DNA of 6,421 bases, taken from Gammaproteobacteria bacterium. GTDB lineage: Bacteria > Pseudomonadota > Gammaproteobacteria > Pseudomonadales > UBA3067. Location of the stretch: the NCBI GenBank assembly GCA_002402085.1, contig NVVB01000003.1, forward strand, positions 86,547-92,967, given 5' to 3'. Positions 1-5,255 of this stretch are shown here, in pieces (positions within the stretch are counted from its first letter, which is position 1; every line of letters begins with the position of its first letter). Position numbers and translations under genes: made by a program. The notes beneath the pieces were generated by a model. It ran no database searches. It had not been told where the DNA came from and saw nothing but the letters and a program-made list of their open reading frames with translations.

Positions 1-267
1 ATTTCTAAGTTTGATGTTGTGCCCGGACCTAAAAAAGAAAGCCTTAGAGTGCCGACACGCTTGCGTTCCGAAGGCGTGTCAGAGGATGTGTCAGAGGAAG
101 TGTCAGAGGAAGTGCTGGATGAGGCGGGCGAGAGGCTGGATTCGGAATCGCGGGTCATTGGTTCAGGCCCGATCAAGCCTATTCGTTTAAAAGGTGGCGG
201 GCTTCTGTTCACTAGGGAGTCGCTGGAGTCTCAGGCATTAGACGTTGAATCACAAGATGCACAGTGA
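1..267 (+). CDS. motD: C-terminal end of probable flagellar motor protein MotD (5' partial)
   Basis: The frame is open from the first base and ends at TGA 265-267, so this is the last 88 residues of a gene that begins upstream. MotD is a MotB-type stator subunit with an OmpA-like peptidoglycan-binding domain; that domain would lie outside the window. What remains is a low-complexity acidic tail (VSED/VSEE repeats) followed by a short ending, PIKPIRLKGGGLLFTRE, which resembles the conserved end I recall for gammaproteobacterial MotD proteins. Position also supports the call: motD directly precedes the parA-like gene in Pseudomonas-type chemotaxis operons. An internal GTG at 19 could be mistaken for a start, but coding continues upstream of it and no ribosome binding site is visible there. 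The family call rests mainly on context and the last ~20 residues; the identity cannot be proven from this fragment. Confidence 0.65.
   Translation: MSKFDVVPGPKKESLRVPTRLRSEGVSEDVSEEVSEEVLDEAGERLDSESRVIGSGPIKPIRLKGGGLLFTRESLESQALDVESQDAQ
76..111 (+). repeat. Three tandem 12-bp repeats in the motD tail
   Basis: Three head-to-tail copies of GTGTCAGAGGAW (76-87, 88-99, 100-111) encode VSED-VSEE-VSEE. A degenerate fourth unit (VLDE) follows. The copies are identical except for the last base of the first, which suggests recent slippage expansion. The unit keeps the reading frame. Confidence 0.85.
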
Positions 268-332
268 AAGTGAAAGTGAAATTAATAGTATGCGTATCAG
301 GCTGTCATTGGACCGGACCTGGTAATACGGAT

Positions 333-337
333 AAGGA
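333..337 (+). promoter_or_regulatory. Ribosome binding site that fixes the TTG start of parA
   Basis: AAGGA lies 6 bases before TTG 344-346. An in-frame TAA at 332-334 overlaps the AAGGA, so translation of this frame cannot begin further upstream. The P-loop lies only nine codons after the TTG, so no later start would preserve it. The rare TTG start is therefore forced. Confidence 0.75.
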
Positions 338-343
338 CACGGT

Positions 344-1144
344 TTGAAAATTTGGGCGGTAGCAAATCAAAAGGGAGGCGTTGGGAAAACTACTAGCGTA
401 GTGAGCTTGGGTGGCTTGTTAGCGGGTTTGGGCAAAAAAGTGTTGATGGTGGACTTGGATCCACATGGATCACTCACGTGTTATTTCAGATTGAACCCGG
501 ACAACATTGAGCAATCGAGTTACCCACTTTTTTTGCATGAAGGAAGCGTACCAGAGAATTTGGCGCAAAAAATGGTTTGGTCCACTGAGATTGAGGGCTT
601 GGATTTAATCCCTGCGTCATCTGCCTTGGTGACTCTGGAGCGTCGTTTTGGGGTTCAGGCTGGTATGGGCTTGGTGATTAGTAAAGCCTTGGCTCAATTG
701 CAAAATCAGTATGACTTTGTTTTTATTGATACCCCGCCTCAATTAGGGGTTTTGTTGGTGAATGCGTTGGCTGCCAGTGAATTGATATTGATTCCTGTGC
801 AAACCGAGTTCCTTGCGTTAAAAGGCTTGGAGAGAATGATGCATACCTTGCAGATGATTATGAAGTCGCAAGGTCATGAACTTAAATTTTTGGTTATTCC
901 TACCATGTACGATCGCCGCACTCATGCTTCGGTTGAAAGTTTACGGCGATTAAGAACAAGCTATGAAAATAATATCTGGCCAGGGTGTATTTTAATTGAT
1001 ACCAAATTTCGTGACGCAAGTTGTGCGGGCGTCCCTTTGTCAAAATTAATGCCCTCGAGTCGTGGGGTTAAGGCCTATCGCTCTTTATTAAAGTATTTGG
1101 TGGAACATTCAATCTCAAGTTTTCCCCAGGTAAATCATGGCTAA
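344..1144 (+). CDS. parC: ParA-family ATPase (ParC-type), chemotaxis array positioning
   Basis: This 266-residue protein is a MinD/ParA-type P-loop ATPase. The deviant Walker A KGGVGKTT is at residues 10-17, with the signature lysine K10. The switch-I/A' motif MVDLDPHGS is around 35-43, and Walker B FVFIDTPP is around 125-132. In Vibrio and Pseudomonas the ParA homologue encoded at this spot (ParC, PA1462-like) forms a polar gradient and directs chemotaxis arrays to the cell pole and to daughter cells through ParP. The opening residues KIWAVANQKGG and the DPHGS segment are typical of the chemotaxis-linked subfamily rather than chromosomal ParA or FlhG/FleN; no ParB gene is nearby. The start is TTG. 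The 3' end overlaps the next gene by 8 bp, indicating translational coupling. The length is normal for the family. The family call is secure; the polar-localisation role is inferred from synteny. Confidence 0.93.
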   Translation: MKIWAVANQKGGVGKTTSVVSLGGLLAGLGKKVLMVDLDPHGSLTCYFRLNPDNIEQSSYPLFLHEGSVPENLAQKMVWSTEIEGLDLIPASSALVTLERRFGVQAGMGLVISKALAQLQNQYDFVFIDTPPQLGVLLVNALAASELILIPVQTEFLALKGLERMMHTLQMIMKSQGHELKFLVIPTMYDRRTHASVESLRRLRTSYENNIWPGCILIDTKFRDASCAGVPLSKLMPSSRGVKAYRSLLKYLVEHSISSFPQVNHG

Positions 1145-2192
1145 ACGCGATGACGCGCCTAAAAAAAAGGTTACCCCTGTAGATCAGAAACAGGGCCAAG
1201 ACGGGGTTATCCTTGGGTATTTAGATTCCTTGTTAAAAGAGGTGGACGAGGCTTCTAATGACACGCTAGGGGCGGTGGACCCAACCACTATTGATGACCC
1301 GAGCGCCTCTTCAAATACTATCGATTCTGATGCGGCGGCGACAACGCTTGATCTCAGCCACGAGCATGCGCTTCAAAATCAGCCCGAAGTCATAGTCGAT
1401 TCGGAAGCGACTAAATCCCAATCGGCGGAGTCTCAACCGACAGAGTCTCAACCGGCGGAGTCTCAACCGACCTATGAAGCGCACGTTGATTCATTGGACG
1501 AGTTGGGGGGGGATCAGGATAATCAGCATCAACAGCGGACCCGAGTGGACCAGGACAGTGCGTTAGATTTTGACTCCAGTGCCGTTGATAATGCGCATGT
1601 TGATACTGCTGAGAAAGAAAATGATTCTATTGTTGCGCCTGCCGAAGTCGGTCGTTCGCGTGCAGTAGCGTTCAGCGATTTAAGTGTTGATGAGTGGCAG
1701 CAGCTTAATCTATCGAAGCTAGACTGGCATGAGAATGGACGTCCGATTTGGGCTCAGTCGCGCTTCGAGTGCTTGTTGTTCGAAGTCGGGGGGTTGCTAA
1801 TGGCGGCGCCATTGGTTGAGTTAGGCTGTATCGTACGGGTGAATCAAAAATTCACACATATCGTTGGCTCCCCGCCGTGGACTTTGGGGATCTTTCAGCA
1901 TGCAAATGTCAGCTACCGTTGTGTCGATACTGCATTGGTTCTAATGGGCAGTCGTTATCAATCGAGTTATAAAGAAGACCTGGAATTTTTGATTACCATT
2001 AATGACAGTTTGTGGGGCTTGGCTTGTCAGAAGATACAAAAATCAGTGACTTTGGAGCCTGATAAGGTGCGTTGGCGAAAGAGTAGCGGGGTAAAGAAAT
2101 GGTTTGCCGGGACTGCAGTGGATCATATGTGCACGGTGGTGGACGTAGAGGCTCTGGCCGCACAGTTGGACTTTAATGCGAAGATACGTTGA
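1137..2192 (+). CDS. parP: ParP-like protein with C-terminal CheW-like domain
   Basis: The 351-residue product has three parts. A short N-terminal motif, ILGYLDSLLKEV (residues 25-36), resembles the conserved N-terminal segment of this family. Residues ~37-180 are an acidic, Ser/Thr/Gln/Asp-rich, probably disordered linker that includes a tandem repeat (AESQP/TESQP, 96-110). Residues ~208-345 form a CheW-like domain (ECLLFEVGGLLMAAPL, then WTLGIFQHANVSYRCVD). Where CheW has NLRG this domain has QHAN, as expected for ParP-type domains that do not simply act as CheW. In Vibrio, ParP binds ParC and CheA, anchors arrays at the pole and limits their disassembly. The gene starts with ATG inside the last codons of the ParA gene (8-bp overlap) behind a weak AGG at 1128-1130, so coupled translation is likely. 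In Pseudomonas annotation the orthologue is just a CheW-domain protein following parA. Confidence 0.88.
   Translation: MAKRDDAPKKKVTPVDQKQGQDGVILGYLDSLLKEVDEASNDTLGAVDPTTIDDPSASSNTIDSDAAATTLDLSHEHALQNQPEVIVDSEATKSQSAESQPTESQPAESQPTYEAHVDSLDELGGDQDNQHQQRTRVDQDSALDFDSSAVDNAHVDTAEKENDSIVAPAEVGRSRAVAFSDLSVDEWQQLNLSKLDWHENGRPIWAQSRFECLLFEVGGLLMAAPLVELGCIVRVNQKFTHIVGSPPWTLGIFQHANVSYRCVDTALVLMGSRYQSSYKEDLEFLITINDSLWGLACQKIQKSVTLEPDKVRWRKSSGVKKWFAGTAVDHMCTVVDVEALAAQLDFNAKIR
1410..1469 (+). repeat. 15-bp tandem repeat in the parP linker
   Basis: Three near-perfect units at 1425-1439, 1440-1454 and 1455-1469 share GAGTCTCAACCG and differ only in the first codon (GCG/ACA/GCG), encoding AESQP-TESQP-AESQP. 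A degenerate unit at 1410-1424 encodes TKSQS. The array is in frame and lies in the disordered linker, where length can change without breaking a fold. Confidence 0.88.
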
Positions 2193-2242
2193 GCTATTCA
2201 ATACGGGTCTAATCTTTGTTTTTTATGGTCTCTGAATTGGTG

Positions 2243-2259
2243 AAAAGCAGACTGCTTTT
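2243..2259 (+). terminator. Weak hairpin after parP, possible attenuator or terminator
   Basis: AAAAGCA (2243-2249) pairs with TGCTTTT (2253-2259) around a GAC loop. The 3' arm supplies the only run of T residues (four), and the stem has just two G-C pairs. It could slow transcription at the end of the parA-parP unit, but it is weaker than a typical intrinsic terminator and also overlaps the putative cheW -35 box. Confidence 0.25.
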
Positions 2260-2286
2260 GGCAAGTTGAGGGAGCTGATCTATGCT
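2258..2286 (+). promoter_or_regulatory. Candidate sigma70-type promoter for cheW
   Basis: TTGGCA (2258-2263, five of six bases of TTGACA) and TATGCT (2281-2286, four of six of TATAAT) are separated by exactly 17 bases. A start near 2293 would give a leader of about 95 nt before the cheW GTG. The 195-bp non-coding gap between parP and cheW is unusually long for this operon and makes an internal promoter plausible. This is a sequence match only. Confidence 0.42.
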
Positions 2287-2387
2287 TAGTCTATGGGTCG
2301 ATAACGCCTGCCTTGCGATGGCGTGAATAAAGCGTTTAGTGATAACCCAGTATTCGCAAATTGAACTTTAAGTAGGAGAAAATTGCC

Positions 2388-2873
2388 GTGAGTGTTAATC
2401 AAACAGCCCAAAAGGTTGCTGATGATCCGATTCTCCAGTGGGTAACTTTTCGTTTGGATGACGAGACTTACGGCATTAATGTAATGCAGGTTCAAGAAGT
2501 GTTGCGTTACACTGAGATCGCTCCGGTGCCTGGTGCACCTATCTATGTGTTGGGGATCATCAATTTACGCGGTAACGTCGTTACGGTTATTGATACACGC
2601 CAGCGTTTTGGTTTGAAAGTCGATGAAGTTACTGATAATACGCGTATTGTTATAATAGAAGCCGAGGGCCAAGTAGTCGGGATACTCGTGGACAGTGTGT
2701 CTGAAGTGGTCTATTTAAGGCAATCAGAAATAGAAACAACGCCCAGCGTAGGCAATGAAGAGAGTGCTAAGTTTATTCAGGGTGTTTGTAATAAAAACGG
2801 TGAATTACTGATCTTAGTGGAATTAGATAAATTACTGACCGATACTGAGTGGGCTGAAATAAACGCAATCTAG
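2388..2873 (+). CDS. cheW: Chemotaxis coupling protein CheW
   Basis: This 161-residue single-domain cytoplasmic scaffold bridges methyl-accepting chemoreceptors and the histidine kinase CheA. The domain fills nearly the whole protein: WVTFRLDDETYGINVMQVQEVLR (about 18-40), then APVPGAPIYVLGIINLRGNVVTVIDTRQRFG (about 45-75). It contains the intact NLRG motif at 59-62, whose Arg is the residue implicated in receptor binding in E. coli CheW. The C-terminal half (GQVVGILVDSVSEV, then FIQGVCNKNGELLILVELDKLL) is also canonical. The length matches the family. Translation starts at GTG 2388 behind a good AGGAG at 2374-2378 (9-base spacing). It is separated from parP by 195 bp and may have its own promoter. 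Position and sequence fit the main flagellar chemotaxis system (PA1464-like). Confidence 0.97.
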   Translation: MSVNQTAQKVADDPILQWVTFRLDDETYGINVMQVQEVLRYTEIAPVPGAPIYVLGIINLRGNVVTVIDTRQRFGLKVDEVTDNTRIVIIEAEGQVVGILVDSVSEVVYLRQSEIETTPSVGNEESAKFIQGVCNKNGELLILVELDKLLTDTEWAEINAI

Positions 2874-2880
2874 ATTAGAT

Positions 2881-2896
2881 ACTCAAGCGAGTTTTT
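2881..2896 (+). terminator. Possible weak terminator after cheW
   Basis: ACTC-AAGC-GAGT (2881-2892) is followed by a run of T residues (2892-2896), 8 bases after the cheW stop. The stem is only 4 bp, so termination would be weak at best. It is listed because of its position and T-run. Confidence 0.25.
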
Positions 2897-3066
2897 AGTA
2901 GTACTCATTACACAAGCATTGTGATGTATCAAGTGGATAGATGTGCTCACCGTTTCGTGTGGGCGCCACCTTAGCATGGTTTATTCAGACGCTTTTTGGT
3001 TAACGTTGTTGATCTAAGTTTGTTTGACGCCGGATTTAATTCAATACAATACAAGTGAGTTTCCCG

Positions 3067-3570
3067 ATGGCGATGATTGACGTGAATAGCGATCACAATG
3101 CTCCTGCTCCCTCAGGAGGCGATTGGTACCTGTATTTTCATCAAGAGGTGTTTTATGCGTTTCGGTACGAGCTTTTCTCGGAACTCAAGCAAAGCGTGCA
3201 TCTGACGCCTGTGCCTGGATCTATTGAATTAGTGCTTGGTGTGATGAACGTTGATGACGACATTTTGACGGTCTTGAATATCCCTAAGTTGATTGGTTGC
3301 TGTTCTGCCAGTTTGGCAGCGTTGCAGTTGGTGATCGTGGCTGAAGTAGAGGGTCAAAAAATCGGAATACCCGCCACTCATGTGGTGGGCAAAGTCAATG
3401 AGTCCGAGTTTAGATTTGAATCGAGTGATTTGAAAACCACGCGTTCGTCTTTTGTGCATCAATTGGTGTGCAGGGAAAATCAGCCGGTGACCTTGTTGGC
3501 TCTCGATAAAATACTTCATAATGAAGTAGAAAAAGAGGTTTTTAACGGCGCGTTATTTCTAGAACTCTAG
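3067..3570 (+). CDS. Degenerate CheW-like paralogue lacking the NLRG motif
   Basis: The 167-residue product has a CheW-like fold along its length: DWYLYFHQEVFYAFRYELFSEL, HLTPVPGSIELVLGVMNVDDDILTVLNI, VEGQKIGIPATHVVGKV, and a C-terminal VTLLALDKIL. It aligns collinearly with the neighbouring CheW: TPVPGSIELVLGVMN against APVPGAPIYVLGIIN, and ALDKIL against ELDKLL. The NLRG signature is replaced by NVDD (61-64), so the receptor-binding Arg is an Asp. It is probably a diverged cheW duplicate that may bind CheA or ParP differently, or act as a decoy or cap in the array; the function is unknown. ATG 3067 is preferred because GAG at 3057-3059 sits 7 bases upstream. An in-frame GTG at 3055 is possible but has no ribosome binding site, and ATG 3073 is a further alternative. 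It lies 193 bp after cheW and is not found at this place in the Pseudomonas order I recall. Confidence 0.8.
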   Translation: MAMIDVNSDHNAPAPSGGDWYLYFHQEVFYAFRYELFSELKQSVHLTPVPGSIELVLGVMNVDDDILTVLNIPKLIGCCSASLAALQLVIVAEVEGQKIGIPATHVVGKVNESEFRFESSDLKTTRSSFVHQLVCRENQPVTLLALDKILHNEVEKEVFNGALFLEL

Positions 3571-3711
3571 TGTAGGTCGCAATTGTTGAACGATGGCGTG
3601 ACTATGCGCTGTGTCGTTATGAGTCTGCGGGACGGTGTGCATTCGTACTTGCCAATCAATCTTTTTATTTCGTCCTGACTGTCACTTTAATTAATCTCAA
3701 ATTCAAATTTC

Positions 3712-3727
3712 TGGAACGAATCCTGCT
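3712..3727 (+). promoter_or_regulatory. Sigma54-type promoter-like site upstream of the DUF2802 gene
   Basis: TGGAACG at 3712-3718 and TGCT at 3724-3727 match the -24/-12 pattern TGGCACG-N4-TTGCW with the invariant GG and GC exactly 10 bases apart (GG 3713-3714, GC 3725-3726). The only mismatches in these blocks are A for C in the -24 block and C for T at the first base of the -12 block. Transcription would begin near 3738, about 29 nt before the ATG. RpoN together with FleQ/FlrA-type activators drives many flagellar genes in polar-flagellated gammaproteobacteria, so the match is biologically sensible. No activator site was recognised. Confidence 0.45.
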
Positions 3728-3766
3728 TCCTGCTTAAGTATCACTTGAACTAATGGAGTGCCTGTC

Positions 3767-4036
3767 ATGTGGGATATGATTTATGGAGTGCATTGGGAGG
3801 TCGATGCAGTAAATGGCGCGGTAGCATTATTCCTTTTGGTGAGTCTATTGGCTGCAATGAACCAATCACGGCGGCTAAGTAAACGTATTGGTGTATTGCA
3901 GAAAGAACTGAATGTAATGACCGATTGTTCGATGGGGATGGGTGATAAATTAATTTTATTGGAAGCAAAATTTAGGCAAGGCGGTGCAATGGCGGTTAAA
4001 AAAGTGTCCGAGGGCCATCACTCTGCGTCGGTTTGA
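3767..4036 (+). CDS. DUF2802 family protein, truncated by an in-frame TGA
   Basis: The 89-residue product has an N-terminal membrane segment (about 14-31, VNGAVALFLLVSLLAAM), then a basic stretch (RRLSKR), a short coiled-coil-like segment and the conserved core NVMTDCSMGMGDKLILLE (about 49-66), typical of DUF2802 proteins encoded right after cheW (PA1465/VP2224-like). Family members are about 120-150 residues and end in a small helical, HTH-like module. Here TGA 4034-4036 stops translation before that module, yet the module is encoded in the same frame immediately downstream. ATG 3767 is chosen because TGGAG at 3754-3758 lies 8 bases upstream; in-frame GTG 3758 overlaps that site. The molecular role of DUF2802 is unknown, and it is linked to flagella and chemotaxis only by context. 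Truncated protein, inactivated gene and sequence error are all possible. Confidence 0.8.
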   Translation: MWDMIYGVHWEVDAVNGAVALFLLVSLLAAMNQSRRLSKRIGVLQKELNVMTDCSMGMGDKLILLEAKFRQGGAMAVKKVSEGHHSASV

Positions 4037-4222
4037 ACCTCTGGACCTGAGGCAAGCATTGCTTCGAGTCTCGCCAATGAAAGCCGCTATCGTAAAGCCA
4101 ATCAATTGCTTACTACCGGGGCCGCGGCTGAACAGGTTATGTCAGAGTGTGGTGTATCTAAAGCCGAACTTGATCTAATGCGATTGTTGGAGCGGTCCGG
4201 GGGACATCCCCTAAGTCGATGA
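4037..4222 (+). pseudogene. Detached C-terminal part of the DUF2802 gene, in frame after TGA
   Basis: Reading straight on in the same frame past TGA 4034-4036 gives 61 more sense codons to TGA 4220-4222. They include YRKANQLLTTGAAAEQVMSE followed by CGVSKAELDLMRLLE, which matches the usual DUF2802 ending (Tyr...Ala...Gly-Ala...Cys-Gly-Leu-Ser...Ala-Glu...). No frameshift is needed; one codon separates the halves. With that codon read as sense the protein would be 151 residues. No start codon with a ribosome binding site is visible inside this segment (TTG 4106 and ATG 4139 are already within the conserved module), so separate translation is unlikely. The conserved residues are intact, pointing to a recent mutation, an assembly or sequencing error, or stop-codon readthrough. 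Confidence 0.72.
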
Positions 4223-4346
4223 TCAAGTGATCAATTGTTGGTTATGGGATAAATGCACTTAATAGTTGAGTTGCTGGGGTAAGTAAATTTGTTTTGTGGT
4301 CTACACTTAAGCAGCTGTCTAACTGTTTATTGTGGAGATTGCTGAA

Positions 4347-4862
4347 GTGCTGTTGATTGGTATACAAGGTGTTAGAGGGTACTCTAATCCTGTGATCACA
4401 GTGGTTTCTAGCTTTGCAGTTTGGATTATTTTCTGTTTAATATCCACCCTGTCTATCGCTGATATCATTATTGAAAATAAGTCCGGTGAGGATGAGGCGC
4501 CTATGGAAATCAAAGGCGCTGAAACCATTGGCTTTGATCATGCGTCGAGATTACTTGAAGAGGGTGCGGTATTTATTGATGTTCGAATGGAAAGGGATTG
4601 GGATGTCGGGAGGATTAAGGGCGCCGTTCATTTGGATTTTAAAGAAGATTTCTTTGTGTTGTATATTTCGGATATGCTGAATCACAATACCCCGATTGTA
4701 TTCTACTGTAATAGCCCGTTAAGCTTTCGTGGTGCCATGGCGAGTTTCTTTGCTGTGAAGTGGGGCTACACTAATATTTATTTTTTTAGAGATGGCTATT
4801 ACCGTTGGTTAGCGGAGGATATGCCGGTAGAGCTCAAGTTAGCGTTTAATGAGGAGCCGTAA
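4347..4862 (+). CDS. Membrane-anchored single-domain rhodanese (sulfurtransferase-like)
   Basis: The 171-residue product starts with a hydrophobic segment (about 16-42, VITVVSSFAVWIIFCLISTLSIADIII), then an acidic linker, then a rhodanese domain (about 60-160). Rhodanese marks are FIDVRMERDW (76-85), GRIKGAVHLDF (88-98), the active-site loop beginning at Cys121 (YCNSPLSFRGA) and GYYRWL near the end. The loop has six residues after Cys, as in sulfurtransferases such as GlpE (CYHGNSSKGA), but lacks the central Gly. An Arg before and acidic residues after the hydrophobic segment suggest N-inside, domain outside. GTG 4347 is preferred because TGGAG 4333-4337 lies 9 bases upstream. Alternatives are GTG 4332 (no ribosome binding site) and ATG 4503, which has GAGG 5 bases upstream and would give a soluble 119-residue enzyme. 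The substrate is unknown; I know of no reason for it in a chemotaxis locus. Confidence 0.82.
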   Translation: MLLIGIQGVRGYSNPVITVVSSFAVWIIFCLISTLSIADIIIENKSGEDEAPMEIKGAETIGFDHASRLLEEGAVFIDVRMERDWDVGRIKGAVHLDFKEDFFVLYISDMLNHNTPIVFYCNSPLSFRGAMASFFAVKWGYTNIYFFRDGYYRWLAEDMPVELKLAFNEEP

Positions 4863-4915
4863 TTTTGGCGGTAAGTTATTGCTAAAGTAGAGGTCGTTTC
4901 GATTGAATTCTTTTC

Positions 4916-4934
4916 ATTACATGTTCTATGTAAT
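4916..4934. repeat. AT-rich inverted repeat between convergent genes
   Basis: ATTACAT (4916-4922) and ATGTAAT (4928-4934) are perfect 7-bp arms around a 5-base loop that includes part of the minus-strand stop codon. The stem has one G-C pair, with TTTT before it and CATTTTG after it on the plus strand. It lies where a bidirectional terminator would be expected, but it looks weak. Confidence 0.35.
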
Positions 4935-5255
4935 CTCATTTTGATCTAGCGCTTGATCCCAATCAAATGGCTGGCCACTTTCTTGCGCGGCTACGTACGC
5001 CCTGACTTTATAGGCAAATACGATCACTTCTGCGATCGCCAGGTAGAGCAGTTCTGGTATTTCATCCCCCAACTCTAAGGTCGATAGCAAGGAGATAAGT
5101 TCTTTGTTTTCGAAAATTGGAACGTCATTCTCCTTTGCGATACGAATGATTTCTTCGGCTACGTCTAAGTCCCCTTTTGCGGTGAGAGTGGGAGCATTGT
5201 TGCCGTCGTAAAATAATGCGATGGCTTTGGGGGCAGGCTGGGGCGTATTTGTCAT
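4926..5255 (-). CDS. Small FlhB C-terminal-domain homologue (EscU/YscU/HrcU family)
   Basis: This 109-residue protein matches only the cytoplasmic C-terminal domain of FlhB, the type III export component that switches substrate class from rod/hook to filament. Visible family signatures are KAIALFYDGNNAPTLTAKGD (10-29), then AEEIIRIAKENDVPIFENKELISLL (33-57), LELGDEIPELLYLAIAEVIVFAYKV (61-85). No membrane helices are present, and the NPTH autocleavage motif that precedes this domain in true FlhB is missing; the protein begins just after that point. Such FlhB-like proteins (YlqH/FhlB type) are known beside FliK-like genes, as here. The ATG overlaps the stop of the upstream FliK-like gene by ATGA, implying coupled translation and a joint function. 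It might bind export substrates or modulate the true FlhB; the exact role is inferred. It converges with the rhodanese gene, 63 bp away. Confidence 0.88.
   Translation of the reverse strand: MTNTPQPAPKAIALFYDGNNAPTLTAKGDLDVAEEIIRIAKENDVPIFENKELISLLSTLELGDEIPELLYLAIAEVIVFAYKVRAYVAAQESGQPFDWDQALDQNEIT

Noticed and set aside
2297..2304. GTCGATAA, resembling the sigma28 (FliA) -10 box GCCGATAA
   Set aside because: The bases 11 upstream (2278-2285) do not resemble TAAAGTTT, so the full FliA promoter is not present.
2962..2975. GG-N10-GC spacing (sigma54-like) upstream of the second CheW-like gene
   Set aside because: Only the GG, GC and one or two flanking bases agree; such spacing is frequent by chance.
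3024..3050. TTGACG and TACAAT, a possible sigma70 promoter before the second CheW-like gene
   Set aside because: The spacer is only 15 bases and the start would fall at about 3057, almost on the coding region, leaving a leader of about 10 nt. Not convincing.
3229..3519. 96-codon minus-strand open frame opposite the second CheW-like gene
   Set aside because: It is antisense to a gene with clear CheW-fold homology and has no recognisable domain.
4034..4036. Selenocysteine or reassigned UGA in the DUF2802 gene
   Set aside because: No SECIS-like hairpin is evident immediately 3' of the codon, the position is in an unconserved linker, and TGA is a normal stop for other genes in the window.
4199..4211. 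GGGGG-ACAT-CCCC hairpin before the second DUF2802 stop
   Set aside because: It has no T-run and lies within the still-readable coding segment, so it is not a terminator.
4820..4926. Strong bidirectional terminator between the convergent genes
   Set aside because: Only the weak AT-rich inverted repeat at 4916-4934 was found; there is no GC-rich stem with a T-run.
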